A stretch of DNA of 28,336 nt from Desulfobulbus sp. (GTDB lineage Bacteria; Desulfobacterota; Desulfobulbia; Desulfobulbales; Desulfobulbaceae). Under the pieces are notes generated by a model. The model was given only the letters and a program-made list of their open reading frames with translations, had not been told where the DNA came from and ran no database searches. Where the stretch lies: contig JAQUEZ010000072.1 in NCBI GenBank assembly GCA_028684915.1, positions 1 through 28,336 on the forward strand, in the 5' to 3' direction. The position numbers were made by a program, and so were the translations under genes. Below, in pieces: positions 23,144 to 28,336 of the stretch; positions within the stretch are counted from its first letter, which is position 1; each line of letters opens with the position of its first letter.

Positions 23144-24196
23144 ATGAAGATCCGACTACATAAACAGGCCCGGACCACCCCTGCGATTCGCCGGGAAATC
23201 CGGGAATCGAATTTATCCGAGCGGGCTCTGGCGGAAAAGTACAGTATCAGCCGCTCCACGGTACGGAAGTGGAAACAACGCCTATCCGAGGAGGATAACT
23301 CCAACCGCCCCCACACCATCCATACGGCCCTAACCCCGATCGAGGAATTGGTCGTGGTCGGCCTTCGACAATTTCTTCTCCTCCCGCTGGATGATCTCCT
23401 CTTAGTCATTCGGGTATTTCTTCAATCACCAGTGTCCCGGTCCGCACTCGACCGTTGCCTGCGCCGCCATGCCCTCTCCAAGCTGAGCCTGTTGCGGCAT
23501 CAAGACGAACCCCACCAAAGGAAAACAACCAATCCCGGTGTGTTGAGTATTACCTCCATCGATCTCTCTCCCCTCCTCAAAGCCTCGCAACAGCGTGTTC
23601 TCTACCTTGCGATTGATCTGGCTTCACGGTGGATCTATGCGGAATTACGACCTGCCCATACCGCCACCACCTTTTTGCAAAATCTGCTCGGTCAAGCACC
23701 CTTCCCAGTGGCTGCCGTGCATACCATTACAAACTTGGAATTTACCGCCAATATCCCCGCTCCCATGCAGGCAAATACCGGAGACGATTCGCATCCCTTT
23801 GCCCTCTTGTGCCGTCAGCATTCCCTGATCCATCACCTCTATGGTGCTGAGCCAACTAATTCAGCCCATGAAAATATCGAGCCCCTTATCGGCGGCCCAT
23901 TCCCAACAAAGTATCGTTGGTCATTGAGTGATGCCCGGGAAATGTTGACCGATTTCTGTTCATTTTTTAACGCAGAGCTTCCCCTGAAACAGCTCGGAAA
24001 TCGTAGCCCACTGGCAATAATCAGAAGCCGGCACAACGATCAGCCAACCCCGGCAGTGGAATGGTCGCTCAACCAACACGCACATCGCAGTGCGGAAGAG
24101 GAGGAACTGTTCAGGCTGCGCCATGCAAATCGCCGTCTACGCCTGGAGCAGGCATTATTGACCAGAAACAAAACAGCTTTGGCCACACTGGAATGA
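23144..24196 (+). mobile_element. IS481-like transposase ORF, probably catalytically inactive
   Basis: A 350-residue intact ORF. The N-terminus (LHKQARTTPAIRREIRESN, then ALAEKYSISRSTVRKWKQR) is the helix-turn-helix typical of IS481-type transposases. An RNase-H-like core follows: the first Asp is in SIDLSPLL, and the region that should read TDNG.EF is ITNLEFT, which lacks the Asp and Gly. The third acidic residue is kept in AHENIEPL. The C-terminal ~45 residues (SAEEEELFRLRHANRRLRLEQALL) form a predicted coiled coil, unusual for the family. A TTG at 23138 is an alternative start with GGAGG better spaced. I found no convincing terminal inverted repeats or target duplication within 150 bases on either side. 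It may be a decayed insertion or a domesticated DNA-binding protein. Confidence 0.75.
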
Positions 24197-24316
24197 AGTT
24201 CGGAAGGATCCCTCATGCTCTTCCGATTGTTGGACTCAACACCCAGGTCAAAGATCCAATAAAAGCAGTATTCAGACCATCGGTGTCGACACCCCTGTCC
24301 TGAGGAGAAGATTGCT

Positions 24317-27300
24317 ATGGAACACGAGCCGCAGGAACTGATCGAACACGCCATTGCCTTGGCAGAAAAGTGGCAAAATCGGGCTAATGCGTTACTCACC
24401 CGTGAGGAACGAAATCTACAAAAACAGCTGCGCAAATTGCTGATCCATCCGCTGGACAAGGTGCTGCTCAGCCAACTGATTGACCAGAGTTTTCGCTCCC
24501 AGAACAGCCGACGGGCAGCCGATCAACTGCAGGCCTTGCTCCACGAATACGGTGCGCCAGAATTCCTCAATCGACTCGAGCGGGGATTCCTCTCTCTCTT
24601 AGGTACCATAGACAGCCGGTTGGCAGCCCCCCTAATGCCTCTTTTGGTTGAGCAGATGCGCCGTTTGAGCAGGCGGCTCATCATTCCGGGAGAAACAGAA
24701 CCTCTCCATCGCCACCTCCACCAGCGCCGTTCACAGGGCGTACGCGTCAATATTAACCACCTGGGAGAAGCAGTGCTTGGCGAAGAGGAGGCTGCCCATC
24801 GGTTAGCCACCTATATTGAGGATCTCAAAGATCCGGATATAGAATTTATTTCGATCAAAATTTCGACCCTCGCCTCGCAAATCAACACCCTCGCCTTTGA
24901 ATCCACTATCGCAGTGCTCAAAGAGCGGCTCTCCACCCTCTACCGGGTAGCGCAACAGCACTTCTTCATCAGGCCAGCAGGAGAACGAGTCCCTAAATTC
25001 ATCAACCTGGACATGGAGGAATATCGAGATCTTGCCATCACCTATCAGACCTTTGTCGAAACGCTGAGCCAGGAGGAATTTTTCCACTGTTCTGCTGGGA
25101 TTGTCCTCCAGGCGTACTTACCCGAAAGTTACCTCATTCAGCAGCAGCTCAGCCAGTTGGCCAGGGACAGAGTAGCGCGCGGCGGTGCGCCGATTAAATT
25201 GCGTATCGTCAAAGGGGCAAACATGGAGATGGAAAAACTGGAATCCGCTTTGAACAATTGGCCCCTGGCACCCTTTGACAACAAGGTGGCCGTAGATACC
25301 AACTACAAACGAATGGTGGAATACGGCATGCGGCCGGAAAATGTGCGCGCCATGCATCTTGGCATAGCCTCCCACAATCTGTTTGAGCTCGCCTACGCCG
25401 CCACACTAGCGAAGGCGCGTGAGGTAACGGATTTTTTCTGTTTTGAGATGCTGGAGGGCATGGCTGATCATATTCGACGGGCACTCCAGGAAGAAGGCAG
25501 CGACGTGCTGCTCTATGCGCCGGTTGCTGGTAAAAACCAATTTATCAATGCTATTGCCTACCTAATCCGCCGACTTGATGAAAATACCGCGCCGGAAAAT
25601 TTTCTACGCCACGCTCCGGAGTTATCGGTTGGTTCTGCTGAGTGGCAAATGCTGAAAGACGGTTTTCTTCGTTCTTGCGAACTGCAACATAAGCTGAATG
25701 CTCAGCCGCATCGACGCCAGGATCGAGCCAATGAATCCTTTTCCCCCAACATTTCGCCCTCTATCACCAATTATTTCACCAACGAGCCGGATACGGACTG
25801 GTCCCTGGCGGCAAACAGACAATGGGCGGAACAGATCCGTCACCGGTGGATGAAAACACCGAACGAACAACCATTTGACATTCCGCTGGTGCTCGGCGGC
25901 AAGTCCATTTTCCATGGGCGAAAAACTGGCCAGTGTGAGGACCCGAATCAAGAGGGGATAATTGTCGCCCGATATGCGATGGCGAGCATTGAAGATGCTC
26001 GGCAGGCACTTGATACAGCGACTCAGGATGCGGATGGTTGGCGTGTGCTGTCTGCCCATGAACGCCATGGAGTTCTTGCAAAGGTTGCGATGGAACTCCG
26101 CCAAAGCAGGGGTGATCTCATTGGTGCCGCTGCCGCCGATACCGGCAAGATATTCACCGAGGCCGATGGTGAAGTTTCCGAAGCCATCGATTTTGCCGAA
26201 TTCTACCCCCATGCGGCAAGCAAATTCGCGCAGATGCCCAATATACAATGTTCCGCTAAAGGCGTGGTCCTGGTGATAGCTCCCTGGAATTTCCCCATCG
26301 CTATCCCCTGTGGGGGCATTACCGCTGCCTTGGCCGCCGGTAATACGGTTATTTTCAAACCATCTTCGGATGCGGTTTTAACCGCCTGGATACTCTGCCA
26401 ATGTTTCTGGAGGGCAGGTATTTCGCAAAAAACACTTCAATTCATTCCCTGCTCCGGCAGCGAGGTGGGCCCTCTGCTGACAGCCAGCCCTCTAGTGCAA
26501 AGCGTTATCCTCACCGGGGGAACAGAGACCGGGCTCCGCATTCTCCAACAATCCCCTGGAATTTTTCTTGCCGCGGAAACAGGAGGGAAAAATGCGACCA
26601 TAGTGACTGAAATGGCGGACCGCGACCAGGCCATAAAAAATGTTGTGCATTCCGCCTTCAGTAACTGCGGGCAAAAATGCAGCGCCACCTCCCTTTTAAT
26701 CCTGGAAGAATCGGTGTATCGGGATCTGCAGTTCAGGCGGCAACTCGTCGATGCAGCCGCAAGTCTTCCGGTGGGCACGGCCTGGAATTTTTCGAGCAAA
26801 ATAGGCCCCCTTATTCACCCGCCGACCGGTGATCTACTCCGAGCACTGACTACCCTTGAACAGGGCGAAGATTGGGCACTCCAACCACGAACTCTACCGG
26901 ACAATCCACACTGCTGGACACCGGGGATCAAATACGGGGTTCGACCGGGTTCCTTTACCCACATAACTGAGTTTTTTGGCCCCCTGCTTGGCGTGATGTC
27001 CGCAAGCAACCTGTCACAGGCCATCGAGTTGGCCAACCAGAGCGGATACGGTCTGACCAGCGGTTTGGAAAGCCTGGATAGTCGGGAGCAGGCTGTTTGG
27101 AAGGAGGGAATTTTCGCTGGGAATCTCTATATTAATCGCGGCACAACCGGCGCGATAGTCCTGCGTCAACCATTCGGTGGATTTGGCAAGTCATCTCTTG
27201 GGGTGGGCATTAAAGCCGGAAGCCCGGAATATGTCTCCCAATTCATGCATTTTGAAGAACTACGCCCTCCGGCGCACCATCCGCTGCATGGCCAACATCG

Positions 27301-27916
27301 GTTTCTTGCCCTGCTTGACGAGTGGCGTCTGCTTCCACAAGGGGAGCTTGGGCTGGCATGTAAGCCAGAAATTAGAAAGCTTATTTCCGCCACCAATAGT
27401 TATCTCCATCAGATGGAGAACTATTTTGCTGTGGCTCACGATTATTTTCATTTACGCGGCCAGGATAATCTGATCCGATTTCTTCCGGTGAACAATCTCA
27501 TCATTCGTCTCCATGAAACCGACAATTTTTTTGAGACCCTGGCTCGTTTCATAGGGGCAACACTCGCCGGATGCACTCCGCTGGTGTCTATCCCACCAGC
27601 GTTGCAGACCAGCACAAGGCAATTTCTGGCAGGCCATAGAGGGAAGCAATTTCTGGGCGACGCCCTTGTGGTGATCGAGGATGATGAGACGCTTGCAACT
27701 CGTATCCAGCCATCCGATCGAATCCGTTATGGAGGACCTGGACGTGCTCAAGAGACGTTTTTACAGAAAACGGCAACCAAAGGAGTCACCATTCTGCAAA
27801 ATCCGGTGTATATGGAAGGCCGTCTTGAACTGCTGCACTACCTCCGACAACAGACCGTGTGCCACAATTTCCACCGATACGGCAATCTAGGCAAACGGAC
27901 ATTAGACGCTCTCTGA
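24317..27916 (+). CDS. putA: bifunctional proline dehydrogenase / glutamate-semialdehyde (P5C) dehydrogenase, PutA type
   Basis: A 1199-residue two-domain enzyme that oxidises proline to glutamate via pyrroline-5-carboxylate (FAD, then NAD(P)+). The N-terminal ~480 residues are a proline dehydrogenase barrel (EFISIKISTLASQ, NLDMEEYRDL, LQAYLPESY, LRIVKGANMEMEKLES, FEMLEGMADH). The aldehyde dehydrogenase half begins near residue 530, with APWNFPIAIP, Glu754 in AAETGGKNA and the nucleophile Cys788 in NCGQKCSATS. There is no N-terminal ribbon-helix-helix, so it should not repress its own operon as enteric PutA does. The last ~200 residues after the ALDH core resemble the C-terminal extension of long PutA proteins. 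GAGGAGA precedes the ATG. It lies downstream of the transposase and 28 bases before an EamA gene. Confidence 0.93.
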   Translation: MEHEPQELIEHAIALAEKWQNRANALLTREERNLQKQLRKLLIHPLDKVLLSQLIDQSFRSQNSRRAADQLQALLHEYGAPEFLNRLERGFLSLLGTIDSRLAAPLMPLLVEQMRRLSRRLIIPGETEPLHRHLHQRRSQGVRVNINHLGEAVLGEEEAAHRLATYIEDLKDPDIEFISIKISTLASQINTLAFESTIAVLKERLSTLYRVAQQHFFIRPAGERVPKFINLDMEEYRDLAITYQTFVETLSQEEFFHCSAGIVLQAYLPESYLIQQQLSQLARDRVARGGAPIKLRIVKGANMEMEKLESALNNWPLAPFDNKVAVDTNYKRMVEYGMRPENVRAMHLGIASHNLFELAYAATLAKAREVTDFFCFEMLEGMADHIRRALQEEGSDVLLYAPVAGKNQFINAIAYLIRRLDENTAPENFLRHAPELSVGSAEWQMLKDGFLRSCELQHKLNAQPHRRQDRANESFSPNISPSITNYFTNEPDTDWSLAANRQWAEQIRHRWMKTPNEQPFDIPLVLGGKSIFHGRKTGQCEDPNQEGIIVARYAMASIEDARQALDTATQDADGWRVLSAHERHGVLAKVAMELRQSRGDLIGAAAADTGKIFTEADGEVSEAIDFAEFYPHAASKFAQMPNIQCSAKGVVLVIAPWNFPIAIPCGGITAALAAGNTVIFKPSSDAVLTAWILCQCFWRAGISQKTLQFIPCSGSEVGPLLTASPLVQSVILTGGTETGLRILQQSPGIFLAAETGGKNATIVTEMADRDQAIKNVVHSAFSNCGQKCSATSLLILEESVYRDLQFRRQLVDAAASLPVGTAWNFSSKIGPLIHPPTGDLLRALTTLEQGEDWALQPRTLPDNPHCWTPGIKYGVRPGSFTHITEFFGPLLGVMSASNLSQAIELANQSGYGLTSGLESLDSREQAVWKEGIFAGNLYINRGTTGAIVLRQPFGGFGKSSLGVGIKAGSPEYVSQFMHFEELRPPAHHPLHGQHRFLALLDEWRLLPQGELGLACKPEIRKLISATNSYLHQMENYFAVAHDYFHLRGQDNLIRFLPVNNLIIRLHETDNFFETLARFIGATLAGCTPLVSIPPALQTSTRQFLAGHRGKQFLGDALVVIEDDETLATRIQPSDRIRYGGPGRAQETFLQKTATKGVTILQNPVYMEGRLELLHYLRQQTVCHNFHRYGNLGKRTLDAL

Positions 27917-27944
27917 TCAATATTTTGAAACGATGGACCGGCGC

Positions 27945-28220
27945 ATGCCTCGCCAAACCAAAGCCTACCTGTACACCCTCCTTGCGGTCCTTTTTTGGAG
28001 CACTGCGGCTTCGGCCTTTAAATTTGCGCTGCAAACCGTCTCACCGCAAAACTTACTGCTCTATGCCACGGCTCTCTCGGTATTGGTATTATCCTGTATC
28101 CTCGCCATCCAAGGAAAACTGGGAAAGATCCGACAGATGCCCGCCAAAAGTCTGCGGCGGTGCCTATTGCTGGGAGTGCTCAACCCTTTTTTGTACTACA
28201 TGATTTTATTTAGTGCCTGA
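27945..28220 (+). pseudogene. EamA/DMT-family transporter, N-terminal fragment
   Basis: A 91-residue fragment of a 10-TM drug/metabolite transporter. KAYLYTLLAVLFWSTAASAFKFAL is the first TM with the WSTA motif, then NLLLYATALSVLVLSCILAIQG and LLLGVLNPFLYYMILFSA, after which TGA stops the frame. Intact members run to about 290-300 residues, and the usual continuation after the third TM is missing. The sequence after 28220 is AT-rich and unlike the upstream coding DNA, so an insertion or rearrangement at about 28212-28220 probably cut the gene. ATG 27933 is an alternative start adding four residues. It lies 28 bases after putA and may have been an amino-acid exporter co-transcribed with it (inference). 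Confidence 0.75.
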
Positions 28221-28336
28221 ACGAGAATTAAAAAATATCGATAAATCAGAGTGTTATTATAACGGCCGTAGGTGAAGAAAATTTGATCGCAGGCAATAAG
28301 GATAGCGGAGTATTGATGTAACATATTGATTATTAT
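28221..28336. other. AT-rich tail without recognised gene
   Basis: The last 116 bases have no recognisable coding sequence and are much more AT-rich than the preceding transporter fragment. They may be the left end of an inserted element (for example an IS or a group II intron starting near GTGCC at 28213), but too little is present to decide. Confidence 0.3.

Noticed and set aside
24201..24225. Hairpin CGGAAG / CTTCCG after the transposase
   Set aside because: Stem of six or seven pairs with a 13-base loop and no T run; not a credible terminator, and it does not match sequence upstream of the transposase as a terminal inverted repeat.
1..28336. CRISPR arrays, tRNA or rRNA genes
   Set aside because: No regularly spaced short repeats and no recognisable tRNA or rRNA segments were seen on reading the window; no covariance search could be run.

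Overview
The window looks like chromosomal DNA of a Desulfobacterota (deltaproteobacterial) bacterium, plausibly a sulfur-metabolising member of the Desulfobulbales. This is an inference from gene content, not a taxonomic proof. The supporting content is TauE/SafE-type (TSUP) transporters, many two-component proteins, an NtrC-type sigma-54 activator, a PEP-synthase-like protein and a large PutA-type enzyme. Base composition is moderately GC-rich in the genes. The 17.5-18.3 kb gap and the last ~110 bases are clearly more AT-rich.

Layout. (1) 1-1782, minus: a type I polyketide synthase (KS, then the start of AT) that runs off the left edge and carries an apparent one-base frameshift near 902-905. 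(2) 2081-6462: a small alpha/beta hydrolase, then a VWA-domain lipoprotein divergent from an ECF-like sigma factor and its zinc-finger membrane anti-sigma factor. (3) 6485-9099, minus: a soluble PAS histidine kinase overlapping by 4 bp an NtrC-family sigma-54-dependent response regulator. (4) 9398-14089: a five-gene cassette on the plus strand: HTH protein, Cache-type membrane histidine kinase, single-domain response regulator, TSUP transporter, two-TM protein of unknown function. (5) 14162-17485: a PEP-synthase-like protein that keeps the ATP-binding and phosphohistidine domains but shows no PEP/pyruvate barrel, an overlapping response regulator, and a BamE/SmpA-like lipoprotein ending at a strong hairpin. 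(6) 17532-18278: a gene-free AT-rich stretch with nested inverted repeats and repeated GAGGGC motifs. (7) 18279-22974: a second copy of the five-gene cassette in the same order. (8) 23144-24196: an intact IS481-like transposase ORF that appears to lack a catalytic Asp. (9) 24317-27916: a PutA-type proline/P5C dehydrogenase. (10) 27945-28220: an EamA-type transporter cut short after about 91 codons.

How the genes may work together. The central 9.4-23.0 kb looks like one signalling-plus-transport locus that expanded by tandem duplication. Each cassette pairs a periplasm-sensing kinase and an output-less receiver with a transporter, a companion membrane protein and a DNA-binding protein that has no recognisable receiver. 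The PEP-synthase-like protein and its translationally overlapped receiver occur once, between the copies. The divergent sigma-54 activator/kinase pair, together with a -24/-12-like sequence at 9331-9347, suggests sigma-54 control of the first cassette. The two kinases are almost identical in some blocks and strongly diverged in others, which points to gene conversion. The transported substrate and the output mechanism cannot be read from the sequence.
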